Shown: positions 7,668-16,544, numbered from the stretch's first letter. The stretch: 64,000 nt of DNA from Atopobiaceae bacterium (GCA_022655215.1 JALCUE010000001.1:1054001-1118000); one strand, 5' to 3'. The notes: generated from the sequence alone by a model not told the origin. Program-made: numbers and translations.

Positions 7668-8744
7668 CTAGGCAAGATAGTCCATCGAGAAGCCCGCGCC
7701 CGCCGTGATGGGCGTGGAGACGAGGGACTGGTCGTTCAGCCACTCGAAGTAGGCGTCCCAGCGGCTCGAGTCGATGACGCCCCAGGAGGAGGCGTCCTTG
7801 GCGTACTCCCCCGCCAGATACTCCTGACTTGCCTTGACCAGGGCGGAGTCGAGCTCGGGAACCGCGGAGACGAGGATGCCCGCCGCGTCGTCGGGGTTGT
7901 CGATCGCGTACTCGTAGCCCTTCTTGGTGGCACGGAGGAACGCCTTGACCGCATCGGGGTTCTCGGAGAGGAAGTCCGAGTTCGCGGCGATGCAGGGGGT
8001 GTAGAAGTCCAGGGCAGGGTCGATGTCCTTGAACGCGAAGTAGTTGTAGGCGACGTCCTGCACCTTCGCGTTCTGGCATGCCCAGCCCTCGAACACCCAC
8101 ACGCAGTCGTACTGATTCGCCACCAGGCCGGCGACGTCATCGGAGGTGTTGTAGGGGACGAGGTTGACGCGCGAGTAGTCCCCGCCGTCCTTCTCGACCA
8201 CGTCCTTGATGGTGGCCTGCTCGATGTCGAGCTCCCAGGTGGCATAGGTGTGGTCCATCATGGCCGCCGGATGCGTGATGCCGTCGGCCGCACGACTCAT
8301 GATGCCGCTCGTGTTGTGCTGGATGATCGCGGCGACCGCGGTGACGGGCAGGGGTTGGTCGGAGCCCAGGTAGTTTGCCATGGTGTCCTGGCAGGTGATG
8401 CCCATCTGGGCGTTGCCCGCGCCGAGGAGGGCGTCGGCGCCGTCCTCGGGCGGCTGCTCCACGTTGACCTCGAGGCCCTCGTCGGCGTAGTAGCCCTTAT
8501 CGATGGCGACGTAGATGCCGGTGTGGTTGGTGTTGGGCGTGTAGTCGAGAACGAAGTCGATCTTGGTGAGGTCACCTGAGGTCGCGGCCGTGCTGGCGGC
8601 GGACGTCGACGCCGTGGATGACGAGGAGCCGCATCCGGTCAGACCGAGGCCGGCCAGGCCCAGACCGGCGAGCGCCACACCGGAGCCTGCCAGGAACTGC
8701 CTGCGGGAGACGGACCTCATAAGGGGATTGGTTCTGGAGTTCAT
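7668..8744 (-). CDS. ABC substrate-binding lipoprotein, ThiY/NMT1 family
   Basis: A 358-residue solute-binding protein of the NMT1/THI5-like family, which binds thiamine precursors such as formylaminopyrimidine. The N-terminus has a twin-arginine motif SRRQFLAG, a hydrophobic core and the lipobox LTGC (Cys near residue 38), so it is probably a Tat-exported lipoprotein. The family hallmark FVLDYTPNTNHTGIYVA follows, then the EDGADALLGAGNAQMG loop. The start overlaps the permease stop by 4 bases (ATGA), with AAGGA upstream. The operon sits behind a TPP riboswitch, which supports a thiamine-related ligand. I cannot distinguish thiamine from its pyrimidine precursor. Confidence 0.9.
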   Translation of the reverse strand: MNSRTNPLMRSVSRRQFLAGSGVALAGLGLAGLGLTGCGSSSSTASTSAASTAATSGDLTKIDFVLDYTPNTNHTGIYVAIDKGYYADEGLEVNVEQPPEDGADALLGAGNAQMGITCQDTMANYLGSDQPLPVTAVAAIIQHNTSGIMSRAADGITHPAAMMDHTYATWELDIEQATIKDVVEKDGGDYSRVNLVPYNTSDDVAGLVANQYDCVWVFEGWACQNAKVQDVAYNYFAFKDIDPALDFYTPCIAANSDFLSENPDAVKAFLRATKKGYEYAIDNPDDAAGILVSAVPELDSALVKASQEYLAGEYAKDASSWGVIDSSRWDAYFEWLNDQSLVSTPITAGAGFSMDYLA

Positions 8745-9505
8745 GATTGGTTCCTTCCTGCCCTCTTCCAGGGCATGCAGATGCGCTGCAGGACGTCGAC
8801 GCCCTTCATGAGCGCGAGCGACAGCGCGGATATGAGGATGATGGCCGCGAACATGCGGTCATACGAGAACGACTTGCGGACGCGCGTCATGTAGACGCCG
8901 AGGCCGGAGGAGCCTCCCAGCCACTCGGCCACCACGGCGCCCACGATGGCATAGGTCGCGCTGATTCGCAGGCCCCCGAAGAACTGGTCGGCCGCGGCGG
9001 GCAGCTTCGCATAGCGGAACACCTGCCAGCGCGTGGCATCCATGGTGCGCATGAGATCGAGCACGTCGGGGTCCACGGAGCGGAACCCACTCGCCAACGC
9101 CACCGTTATGGGGAAGAACGTGGTGAGCACCACGAGCACCACCTTGGGCAGGATCCCGTAGCCGAACCACAGCACCAGGAGCGGCGCGATGGCGACGGTG
9201 GGGATGGTCTGGCTCACGGTGATGAGCGGGTCGAGCGCACGATAGACCACGTCGAAGCGGTCCATCGCGACGGCCACGGAGAATCCCACGGCCACGCCGA
9301 TGGCGAGACCGAGAGCGGCCTCCTCGAGCGTGGTGACGGTATGAGAGGCGAGCAGGGAGACGTCGCCCACGAGCGCCGCGACCACGTCGACGGGACTGGG
9401 CAGCATGAAGCTCGGGACGAGGCCGAACGAGCAGACGGCCTGCCATATGCCTATGAGGGCGAGCGCGGTGACGGTGGGCGCCACCCATGCGCGACGGGTT
9501 CGCAC
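8741..9505 (-). CDS. ABC transporter permease, thiamine-precursor type
   Basis: A 254-residue BPD_transp_1-family permease with about six transmembrane helices. The EAA-like coupling loop is near TMDATRWQVFRYAKLPAA, and SQTIPTVAIAPLLVLWFGYG is typical of the SsuC/TauC/ThiX group. The start is a GTG 3 bases after the preceding stop, with only a weak SD, so it is likely translationally coupled. It works with the lipoprotein at 7668 and the ATPase at 6866. Confidence 0.9.
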   Translation of the reverse strand: MRTRRAWVAPTVTALALIGIWQAVCSFGLVPSFMLPSPVDVVAALVGDVSLLASHTVTTLEEAALGLAIGVAVGFSVAVAMDRFDVVYRALDPLITVSQTIPTVAIAPLLVLWFGYGILPKVVLVVLTTFFPITVALASGFRSVDPDVLDLMRTMDATRWQVFRYAKLPAAADQFFGGLRISATYAIVGAVVAEWLGGSSGLGVYMTRVRKSFSYDRMFAAIILISALSLALMKGVDVLQRICMPWKRAGRNQS

Positions 9506-9508
9506 GAC

Positions 9509-9847
9509 CTACGCCGCGTCCGAGACCTCGCCGTGGAGCTGCGGGTCGTCCGGGTGGTACTTGCCCACCTTGTGCTCGGTCGTCATGACGTCGCCCGCGG
9601 GCTTGTAGGAGATCTTCGCGTAGCACGCCATGTGACCGCAGCCGGCCTTCTCGGCCACGAGGCAGCAGTTCCTGAGGACGTCCATGCACGTGTCGTAGTC
9701 ACCCTCGATGGCGGTCTCGAACGGCCCGACGTAATAGCTCACGCCGGTCCCGTCGATGTAGGCGATGACGGCATCCACCACGCGGCAGACCCCCTCGTCA
9801 TCAGGTTGGTCCAAGGGCAGGACCTGTATCGCGACGGAGCACTTCAT
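9509..9847 (-). CDS. Thiamine-binding protein of the MTH1187/YkoF family
   Basis: A 112-residue cytosolic protein, MKCSVAIQVLPL, then a ferredoxin-like alpha/beta fold. It matches the small MTH1187/YqgV proteins related to YkoF, which binds thiamine. It is the first gene of the TPP-riboswitch operon. The ATG at 9847 is preceded by GCGAGGA (SD); an upstream in-frame start would lie in the leader. The likely role is to bind or store the imported vitamin or precursor; this is inferred from family and context. Confidence 0.82.
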   Translation of the reverse strand: MKCSVAIQVLPLDQPDDEGVCRVVDAVIAYIDGTGVSYYVGPFETAIEGDYDTCMDVLRNCCLVAEKAGCGHMACYAKISYKPAGDVMTTEHKVGKYHPDDPQLHGEVSDAA

Positions 9848-9864
9848 CAAATCCTCGCTTCCCG

Positions 9865-9888
9865 CCCGGGAGCAATCGAGGTCCCGGG
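9865..9888 (-). other. Leader hairpin beside the SD of the thiamine operon
   Basis: CCCGGGA and TCCCGGG form a perfect 7-bp stem over 10 bases, 7-14 bases before the SD. It lies between the SD (9858-9852) and a complementary anti-SD (9925-9919), so it can stack inside a longer SD-sequestering stem. No U-tract follows. Confidence 0.55.
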
Positions 9889-9918
9889 CCACTTGGGCGC
9901 GGAACCTCGGCCATTGGT

Positions 9919-10012
<94 letters not shown>

Positions 10013-10019
10013 CACGGCA

Positions 10020-10028
10020 AGGATAGCA
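10020..10028 (-). promoter_or_regulatory. Extended -10 promoter of the TPP operon
   Basis: TGCTATCCT on the minus strand (TGn plus TATCCT). A start 6-7 bases downstream falls at the first base of the TPP aptamer. Confidence 0.6.
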
Positions 10029-10078
10029 GAAGCCGGCACCCAAGTTCCGCAAGGAGACGGCCGCGAGGACGACCTGCC

Positions 10079-11308
10079 CTAGCCGAGAAGGCCTAGGGAC
10101 GACTTGGCCGTCAGTATCCGGGTGACGCTCTCGTCCACGCGGTCCTCGGCGAGGTCCCCGGCGCTCACGGCGGCGAGCACGCCCTGGAAGGCCGAGTCCA
10201 GGTCGGGAGTCATGAGCACCATGTCACCACCGGCCTTGAGGAACATGAGGGCGGCCTCGGCCGGCTCGTAGTCTGCCGTGATGGCGCCCATCCCCATGGA
10301 ATCCGAGATCACCAGTCCGCCGAAGCCGAGCTTGCCGCGGAGCACGCCGGAGATCATCTCGGAGGAGAGGCTCGCGGGGAGCCCGTCGTCAGTGGCGTTG
10401 GGAGTCTCGATGTGGCCCACCATCACCATGGGGCAGCCCGCGGCGATGGCCGCCTCGAAGGGCTTGAGCTCGCATGCCTCGAGCTCGGCCATGGTGGAAT
10501 CGGTATGGACGGTCCCCTTGTGGGAGTCCCCCTCGGTGTTGCCGTGCCCGGGGAAGTGCTTGGCACAGGACAGCACGCCCGTGGGAAGGAACGCCTCGAC
10601 CTCGGCCGAGACCATCGAGGAGACGAGGTCGGGGTCGCTCCCGAACGAGCGATGTCCGATGACGGTGTTGTCGGGATTGGTGAACACGTCGGCGTCGGGC
10701 GCGAAGTCCACGTTGAAGCCGATGTCGGCGAGATAGGTCCCGATGGTGGCGCCGACATGGGCGGCCTGGGAGGTGTCGCCCGTGGCCCCTATGGAGTACA
10801 TGTTGGGGAAGGTCTCCACGTCGAAGTAGCCCGACCTGGCGACCCTGGCGACCAGCGTGCCGCCCTCCTCGTCCACCGCAAGGAACGCCGGGACACCGGC
10901 GCCCACTCCACGTGAGAGCTCGGACGTCCCGGAGAGGAGGTCGCGGAGCTGCTGGTTTCCGGTTATGTTCTGGGAGAAGTAACACAGGCCTCCCACGGGC
11001 ACGCGCCCCAGCGCCTCACGGGTGATCGAGCCGGCGACGGTGGCGACGTCCACCCCCGTGAGTTGCTCGGGTGTGACCACGAAGAGCTGGGCGACCTTCT
11101 CCTCTAGGGTCATGCGGCCGAGAAGGTCCTTGACGGGGTCGACGGCCTCCTCGGTGGTGGCCGCCTGGGTGGTGGAGGCGGTGGGATCGGACACCACGGG
11201 CGCGTCAACCGATCCGTCGGACGAGGCCGGCGTGCAGCCGGGAAGCGTCGTGAGCGCGCAGGCACCCGCCACGAGCCCGAGCATGTCCCTCCTCGTGAAC
11301 AGCCTCAT
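10079..11308 (-). CDS. GH3 beta-N-acetylhexosaminidase-like lipoprotein (NagZ family)
   Basis: A 409-residue glycoside hydrolase family 3 protein. The N-terminus has a Tat motif TRRDMLGL and a lipobox LPGC (Cys near residue 23), so it should be anchored outside the membrane. The GH3 markers are FPGHGNTEGDSH (catalytic His/Asp loop) and VISDSMGMGAI, where the Asp is the expected nucleophile. Length fits single-domain NagZ enzymes that remove N-acetylglucosamine from muropeptides. I used the ATG at 11308, preceded by GAGGGAGA; another ATG lies 21 bases upstream. Family and residues are clear; exact substrate is inferred. Confidence 0.9.
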   Translation of the reverse strand: MRLFTRRDMLGLVAGACALTTLPGCTPASSDGSVDAPVVSDPTASTTQAATTEEAVDPVKDLLGRMTLEEKVAQLFVVTPEQLTGVDVATVAGSITREALGRVPVGGLCYFSQNITGNQQLRDLLSGTSELSRGVGAGVPAFLAVDEEGGTLVARVARSGYFDVETFPNMYSIGATGDTSQAAHVGATIGTYLADIGFNVDFAPDADVFTNPDNTVIGHRSFGSDPDLVSSMVSAEVEAFLPTGVLSCAKHFPGHGNTEGDSHKGTVHTDSTMAELEACELKPFEAAIAAGCPMVMVGHIETPNATDDGLPASLSSEMISGVLRGKLGFGGLVISDSMGMGAITADYEPAEAALMFLKAGGDMVLMTPDLDSAFQGVLAAVSAGDLAEDRVDESVTRILTAKSSLGLLG

Positions 11309-11381
11309 CCGGTCTCCCTCTGTCGTCATGTATCCACCCGATGATACCCGAGGGAGAGGCGGAGTCGCGTCCCGACCGCTG

Positions 11382-11390
11382 TGCTACGCT
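11382..11390 (+). promoter_or_regulatory. Predicted extended -10 promoter
   Basis: TGCTACGCT, identical to the box at 5822-5830, about 32 bases before the amidohydrolase start. No good -35. Confidence 0.45.
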
Positions 11391-11422
11391 GCCCCCATCA
11401 GGACAGACGGAAGGGAAGGCTC

Positions 11423-12643
11423 ATGGCCGACGACGGACGGGTCACCGATCGGATACGCTCCCTCGCGACCGAGGCCGAGCCGTGGATGAGAGGACGTCGT
11501 CGTCACTACCACGCCCACCCCGAGGTCTCGGGCGAGGAGCTCCGGACCGCGGATGCAGTGGAGGCCGACCTCCGCTCGCTGGGACTCGATGTCACGCGAC
11601 CGCTGCCCCACGCCATCGTGGCGACCGTGCGCGGCACGACTGGGGATGCCTACGACACGACGGGCGAGCCCCGCAGGCGCCTTCTCATGCGCGCCGACAT
11701 CGACGCCCTGCCCGTGACCGAGGAGACGGGCCTTCCCTTCTCGTCCGAGAACCCCGGCGTGATGCACGCCTGCGGCCATGACTGCCACATCGCCACACTG
11801 CTGGGGGTGGCCCGCGTGCTCCTGGGGATGACCGACGAGCTCCATGGCGAGGCGCGTCTCGTGTTCGAGCCCGCGGAGGAGACCGGCACCGGAGCGGCGG
11901 GGCTCGTCGACGCAGGCGTGCTCGAGGGCGTCGACGGGGCCTACGCCGAGCATGTGTGGAACGAGGTCGAGCCAGGCACCGTGTCCGTCGAGGCCGGGCC
12001 GCGCATGGCCGCCGTCGACTGGTGGAGGGCCGACGTCTACGGCGAGAGCGCCCACGGCGCCATGCCGGAGGCGGGCGCCGACGCCATAGTGGCCGCCGCA
12101 GCCGCCGTGGGGGCCCTCCAGGACGTGGTCGCGCGCGAGACGTCGCCTTTCGAACCCGTGGTGGTGACGACCGGTCGGATCGAGGGCGGGACGGCGCGCA
12201 ACCTCATCTGCGACCATGCCTGGCTGGAGGGCACCTGCCGCTGCTTCTCCCCCACCACACGAGACGAGCTCCCCACGCTCATGCGTCGTGCCGTCGAGGG
12301 AGCCGCGTCCGAGGTGGGATGCACCGCGAGGGTCGAGTGGCTCGCCGGCGGGCACGGACCGGTCGTGAACGACGAGGTCGCATCCGCCATGGCGGAGCGC
12401 TCCGCACGAGCGATGCTCGGGGACGAGGCGATCTCACGCTATGCAGGCACGATGGCCGGGGAGGACTTCTCCAACGTGCTCGAGCGCGTGGGAGGCCTGC
12501 TGGCCTTCGTGGGAAGCGGCACCGCCGACCCCACGGGACGCATCTGGCCCCAGCATTCGAGCCACTACAGCCCGGACGAGTCGATCCTGCTCAGGGGATG
12601 CCTTCTCGCCTCGAGGTACGCCGTCGACTTCCTGGCCGGGTGA
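11423..12643 (+). CDS. M20 family amidohydrolase (HipO/IAA-amino-acid hydrolase type)
   Basis: A 406-residue metal-dependent amidohydrolase of the M20D group. Ligand and catalytic motifs are visible in order: HPEVSGEE, MRADIDALP, HACGHDCHIA, EPAEETGTGA and, near the end, MAGEDFSNVL. The family removes acyl groups from amino acids or cleaves related amides (hippurate, N-acetyl-diaminopimelate, IAA conjugates). No lysine-pathway neighbours are present, so I do not assign a substrate. AAGGGAAGG precedes the ATG at 11423. It converges on gatD. Confidence 0.88.
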   Translation: MADDGRVTDRIRSLATEAEPWMRGRRRHYHAHPEVSGEELRTADAVEADLRSLGLDVTRPLPHAIVATVRGTTGDAYDTTGEPRRRLLMRADIDALPVTEETGLPFSSENPGVMHACGHDCHIATLLGVARVLLGMTDELHGEARLVFEPAEETGTGAAGLVDAGVLEGVDGAYAEHVWNEVEPGTVSVEAGPRMAAVDWWRADVYGESAHGAMPEAGADAIVAAAAAVGALQDVVARETSPFEPVVVTTGRIEGGTARNLICDHAWLEGTCRCFSPTTRDELPTLMRRAVEGAASEVGCTARVEWLAGGHGPVVNDEVASAMAERSARAMLGDEAISRYAGTMAGEDFSNVLERVGGLLAFVGSGTADPTGRIWPQHSSHYSPDESILLRGCLLASRYAVDFLAG

Positions 12644-12668
12644 CGTAGGCCGCACAGGTGCGCGCGGT

Positions 12669-13412
12669 CTACTCGGCCTCCTCGCCCGCCATGAGACGGT
12701 CGACCATGACCTTGTTGGCGGCGAGCTCCGCCTCATCGTCCAAGGGTTCGAGGGTCCCGTCGCCGTAGCGGCGCTCGAGGGCGCAGGAGAGCAGGTGGTC
12801 GGCGACCCCGGGATTCTTCGGGAGGAGCGGACCGTGGACGTAGGTGCCCACGACGTTCTTGTAGAGGCAGCCCTCCTCGCCCGTCACGCCGTCGTTGCCG
12901 TGGCCGAAGAGCACGCGGCCCATCGGCTCCACGCCCTCGCCCAGGTGCGTGCGCCCGCCATGGTTCTCGTAGCCCACGATGGGCTGAGGCGAGATGCGGC
13001 TCTCGACGGCGACGTTGCCGATGAGGCGCGGCGCACCGCGATCGGTGTAGAGGTCGACCAGCCCCAGGCCGGTGACCTCCTCGTCGCCCATGAGATAGGA
13101 GTGGCCGAGGAGCTGGTAGCCCCCGCAGACCGCGAGCAGGACGCCGCCGTCCTCCACGAATGCCGTGAGCTCGTCCCTCTCGTCCAGGAGCCTCTCGCAG
13201 ACGATTCTCTGCTCCCGGTCGGACCCACCGCCGATGAAGGCGATGTCGATGCCCGAGAAGGATGGTCTGTCCCCGACGTGGCACTCCACGACCTCGCATG
13301 CGTCGTGGCGCCATTCGAGACGCTTCCTGAGCACGAGCACGTTGCCGCCATCGCCGTAGAGGTTCAGGAGCTCCGGGAACAGATGGGCGACGGTGAGTGT
13401 GCGTCCGCTCAT
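12669..13412 (-). CDS. gatD: Lipid II isoglutaminyl synthase, glutamine amidotransferase subunit
   Basis: A 247-residue class I glutamine amidotransferase-like subunit (CobB/CobQ type). It has HLFPELLNLYGDGGN at the N-terminus, the nucleophile Cys in LLAVCGGYQLLG, and the catalytic His region in GTYVHGPLLPKNP. GatD supplies ammonia to MurT, which amidates the D-Glu of lipid II to isoglutamine at the inner membrane face. The start overlaps the MurT stop by 4 bases (ATGA). The open frame continues upstream inside murT but that part is a shadow. Confidence 0.95.
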   Translation of the reverse strand: MSGRTLTVAHLFPELLNLYGDGGNVLVLRKRLEWRHDACEVVECHVGDRPSFSGIDIAFIGGGSDREQRIVCERLLDERDELTAFVEDGGVLLAVCGGYQLLGHSYLMGDEEVTGLGLVDLYTDRGAPRLIGNVAVESRISPQPIVGYENHGGRTHLGEGVEPMGRVLFGHGNDGVTGEEGCLYKNVVGTYVHGPLLPKNPGVADHLLSCALERRYGDGTLEPLDDEAELAANKVMVDRLMAGEEAE

Positions 13413-14764
13413 GACTCGCTCCCCTCGCCGATGCGCTCGAGCTCGGCCTTGGCGGGCCAGAGCGCGGAGTAGTTCGTGAGGACGTAGAGGGGATGGTCGA
13501 CCGGGATGGTCGAGCAGGCCTCGAGGGCCGCGGACACCGAGCCCGCGATCTCGGCCGGGATGCCCGCGTACCTCATCCTCACCTGGACGTCGTTGGCGCG
13601 GTGCCCGCCTGCGAGCACCACGAGTCCCTCCTCGTCCGCGAGGCGCTCGAAGTCGACGTCCCATATCCAGGAGATGTCACGACCGTCGTTGTAGTCGTCG
13701 TTGATCACGAAGAACGCCGCCTTGGGACGGTCATCGGCCTGCATGAGGGAGATGTTCTGGTTGAAGCCGGTGGGGTTCTTGGCGAGGTTCAGCACGACGT
13801 CACGACCCCCCACACGGAAGTGTTGGAGACGACCGTTCTCGGGATGATAGGAGTCGAGCGACCTCTGGAAGGTGGGCGCGTCCACGCCGAGAAGGCTCGC
13901 CCCCACGAATGCGGCCATGAGGTTGTAGACCATGTAGACACCGCCGAACGAGGCGCTCACGCGCACCGGGGAATCGAAGCCCGCGCCGCTCACGTCGAAG
14001 GAGACCCCCTCGCGCCCCACGCTCACGGACGTGGCGCGCCAGTCGAGCTCGGGCCTGGCGAAGTCGCATTTGGGACAGGAGAAGGCACCCAGCTGCGCAT
14101 ACGTGCGGTACTCGTAGGAAAGCTCGGCCCCACAGCGCTGGCAGAAGCGTGCCTCGGGGACGCGGTCCGCGGGGAGGCGGAGGTCCTCGGCGACGCCGAA
14201 GGTGAGGACGCGCGTCCCCGCCTCCCTGGCCCTCCAGGCGACTCCCATGCAGAGGGGATCGTCGCCGCAGGTGACAAGTGTGGTGTCCGGACTCGCTGCG
14301 AGCGCTGAGACGATGACGTCGGCCACGTGGTCGATCTCGCCGGCGCGGTCGAGCTGGTCGCGGAAGAGGTTGAGCAGGATGAGATAGCGCGGCTTGAGCG
14401 CGGGGAGGATGTGGATGGTCGAGAGCTCGTCGGCCTCCATCACGGCATGGTCCGCGCCCACGTCCTCGAGAAGCGCTGCCGCGACGCCGGCCGCCATGTT
14501 GGCACCGGCATGGTTGCAGGCCACGGTCGCCCCCGACGCCTCGACGGCTGCGGCGAGCACGTTGTTGGTGGTGGTCTTGCCGTTCGTGCCGCAGACCACC
14601 ACCGAGTCGCCTCCGAGGCGCGAGGCGAGGTCGGAGATGACGTCCGGGTCCACGGCCATGGCGATGCGCCCGGGCATCTGCGAGGCGGACCTGTGGAGCA
14701 CGTTCCTGAGGCCCCAGCGCGTGAGGCCCCCGAGCCCGCAGGCGAGCGATGAGCGAAGCCCCAT
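13409..14764 (-). CDS. murT: Lipid II isoglutaminyl synthase, Mur-ligase-like subunit
   Basis: A 451-residue Mur ligase. GTNGKTTTNNVLA is the ATP loop, EADE follows in the central domain, and a CQRC...CPKC zinc ribbon near residues 208-232 is typical of MurT. The DUF1727 C-terminal domain ends the protein and binds GatD. It activates the D-Glu carboxylate of lipid II for amidation. AGGAG lies 9 bases before the ATG. It starts 5 bases after the Asp23-like stop, so it is probably co-transcribed with the envelope-stress genes. Confidence 0.95.
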   Translation of the reverse strand: MGLRSSLACGLGGLTRWGLRNVLHRSASQMPGRIAMAVDPDVISDLASRLGGDSVVVCGTNGKTTTNNVLAAAVEASGATVACNHAGANMAAGVAAALLEDVGADHAVMEADELSTIHILPALKPRYLILLNLFRDQLDRAGEIDHVADVIVSALAASPDTTLVTCGDDPLCMGVAWRAREAGTRVLTFGVAEDLRLPADRVPEARFCQRCGAELSYEYRTYAQLGAFSCPKCDFARPELDWRATSVSVGREGVSFDVSGAGFDSPVRVSASFGGVYMVYNLMAAFVGASLLGVDAPTFQRSLDSYHPENGRLQHFRVGGRDVVLNLAKNPTGFNQNISLMQADDRPKAAFFVINDDYNDGRDISWIWDVDFERLADEEGLVVLAGGHRANDVQVRMRYAGIPAEIAGSVSAALEACSTIPVDHPLYVLTNYSALWPAKAELERIGEGSES

Positions 14765-14769
14765 CCGCC

Positions 14770-15408
14770 CTACTCCTCGCCCTCGGTCTTCTCGTCCGCC
14801 TCGTCGGCGGCGACCTTGGCAGCCGCCTCGGCGGAGCGCTTGCCGGCATCGTACTCGTCGGGGGTGAGCACATCCTCGATGCGGAGGTTCACGCCGGCGA
14901 TGGTGAGGCCGGTCATTCCCGTCACGTGGCTCACGACGGACTTCTTCACGTCCTCGAAGACCTGGGGCGCGTAGGCGCCGTACTCGATGAGGACGGAGAC
15001 GTTGACCTTGACCGCGTTGTCGGGGGTGACCTCCACGGTGACGCCCTTGGTGGGGCTCGAGGCCCCGAACGTCTCCTGGACGCGGTTGACCCAGCCGCCC
15101 TTCATGCCCAGCACGCCGGGGACGTCGCGCACCGCAAGCGCCACGATCTTCTCGATGACGCCGTTCGAGAAGGTGAGGGAGTCCTCGCTGTCGAGGTCCT
15201 CGTCACCTAGGTCGGTGGTCTGTATGCCCGTCTCGTCCGCGTCATCGGCGGTCTGCTCGTCCTCCGAGGTCTGCTCGTCAACGTCCTGGGTCTCCGGCGT
15301 GGACGCGTCGGAATCGCCCTCGGGAGCGGGCGTGGCGTCATCCTCGACCATGTCGATGATGTCGGAATCGGTCACGGAAGCGCCGTCGGTTTCCTGCTTC
15401 GAGCTCAT
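14770..15408 (-). CDS. Asp23/Gls24 family envelope stress protein
   Basis: A 212-residue protein. Residues 1-75 are acidic low-complexity sequence. The Asp23 domain (DUF322) begins near SLTFSNGVIEKIVALAVRDV and ends around INLR-like GVNLRIEDVL, followed by a charged tail. In staphylococci Asp23 lies under the membrane, held by AmaP. Here amaP and the DUF2273 partner are directly upstream, so the same complex is likely. The ATG at 15408 has GAGGAG 5 bases upstream. A GTG at 15414 overlaps that SD and is less likely. Confidence 0.92.
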   Translation of the reverse strand: MSSKQETDGASVTDSDIIDMVEDDATPAPEGDSDASTPETQDVDEQTSEDEQTADDADETGIQTTDLGDEDLDSEDSLTFSNGVIEKIVALAVRDVPGVLGMKGGWVNRVQETFGASSPTKGVTVEVTPDNAVKVNVSVLIEYGAYAPQVFEDVKKSVVSHVTGMTGLTIAGVNLRIEDVLTPDEYDAGKRSAEAAAKVAADEADEKTEGEE

Positions 15409-15475
15409 GGTCACTCCTCAGGTTCTCGCCGGACGCGAGGTCGCGGCTGATCGTCTAATGTCTTCCCGTCCGTGG

Positions 15476-15886
15476 CTACCTCTTGGAGAAGAAGCCCTTG
15501 AGCACGTTCAGGATCTTGGGGTCGCCGTCGAGGTACTGGCCGAACGCGAGGCCGGCCACCACGAGGATGACGAGGAGCAGCGTGTTCCAGAAACCGATGC
15601 CGAATAGGAACAGGGCCACCACGAAGCCGATGATGGCGAACAGCGCGGCGTTGCCGTGTCCGGGGAACACGCCCTCGAGCCATGAGGTCGCGCTCTTGGC
15701 AGCTCCCTCCACGGCCTCGCGGGCCGCCTTCCCCTGCTGGCGGGAATCCGTCTCGGCGTGCTCGGTCTGCTCGGGGGCGTCCTCGGGGGCCTCCTGTGTG
15801 GTGGAGTCGGCCGACTCCACCGTGGCCTTGGGCGCGGTGGCCTTCCTCTTGGGATCGGTCTGGTCAGACTTGGGAGTGGATGCCAT
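15476..15886 (-). CDS. DUF2273 small membrane protein
   Basis: A 136-residue protein with a charged N-terminal 60 residues and two adjacent transmembrane segments near 80-117 (ALFAIIGFVVALFLFGIGFW and LLLVILVVAGLAFGQYL). The tail FGQYLDGDPKILN matches DUF2273, a family found with Asp23 and AmaP. The N-terminal extension is longer than usual. It follows amaP by 3 bases. Role unknown beyond membership of the Asp23 membrane module. Confidence 0.9.
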   Translation of the reverse strand: MASTPKSDQTDPKRKATAPKATVESADSTTQEAPEDAPEQTEHAETDSRQQGKAAREAVEGAAKSATSWLEGVFPGHGNAALFAIIGFVVALFLFGIGFWNTLLLVILVVAGLAFGQYLDGDPKILNVLKGFFSKR

Positions 15887-15889
15887 GCT

Positions 15890-16531
15890 CTACTCAGTCC
15901 TCTCGTCGTGAAGCGGGACGGTGATGTCTCCGGTGGGATCGGCGGCGAACGAGGGCGTCTCCGAGGCCTCGACCTCGGCATCCGCCGTCGGGGTGGCGTA
16001 GGGGTCAGGCACGTCCGTGGGCGTCTGCGGCTCGAGGAACTCGAGGCTCACGCTCTTGAGCTTGTCAGCGCACAGGGCCGCGAGGCCGGTGGTGAGCGCG
16101 TCATGGAGCTCGGAGGCCTTCGCGGTGACGTCGACCGTGGAATAAGGCAGGACGCGGACCTTGACGCGGATGTCGCCCTTCTTCTTCGCACGGACCTCGA
16201 CGTCATCGGCCTGGCAGGTGCCATCCGCCTCGACGATGTGGGAGGCCTGGCTCGCTATGGCGTCACGGGAGACCGTGATCTGGCCGCCCTCGAGGTTGTC
16301 GATGATGATGGAGTCGACCTTGGGCGTGACCAACGCGCGGATGAGGACGACGAGCAGTCCCACGAGCGTGATGGCGATGGTGACCTCGACCGCGATGTAG
16401 TACCAGTCGATGGTGAGCATGGCCGTCGCCTCGTGACCCACGGGGCCATACCAGGGAAGCGCGAGCGCCGCGAGGCAGACGATGCCCGCCACGGCGAAGA
16501 CGACCATGCAGAACCTCTTGAAACCACCCAT
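15890..16531 (-). CDS. amaP: Alkaline shock membrane anchor protein
   Basis: A 213-residue protein with two N-terminal transmembrane segments (VVFAVAGIVCLAALALPWY and a second near 45-65) and a cytoplasmic domain. GGQITVSRDAIASQAS followed by VKVRVLPYSTVDVTA is the family pattern. AmaP anchors Asp23 to the membrane. I chose the ATG at 16531 (MGGFKRF), with GAGGA upstream, over the ATG 9 bases earlier, which abuts the SD. First gene of a run amaP-DUF2273-asp23-murT-gatD. Confidence 0.88.
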   Translation of the reverse strand: MGGFKRFCMVVFAVAGIVCLAALALPWYGPVGHEATAMLTIDWYYIAVEVTIAITLVGLLVVLIRALVTPKVDSIIIDNLEGGQITVSRDAIASQASHIVEADGTCQADDVEVRAKKKGDIRVKVRVLPYSTVDVTAKASELHDALTTGLAALCADKLKSVSLEFLEPQTPTDVPDPYATPTADAEVEASETPSFAADPTGDITVPLHDERTE

Positions 16532-16544
16532 GGGCACCATCCTC

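Noticed and set aside
7618-7675. TTG at 7675 as start of the ABC ATPase
   Set aside because: Weak SD, and it would place a perfect hairpin and non-conserved residues inside the protein; the ATG at 7618 fits the family start better. Not fully excluded.
12645-12672. Terminator between the amidohydrolase and gatD
   Set aside because: GTAGGCCGC/GCGGTCTAC has one mismatch and no U-tract on either strand.
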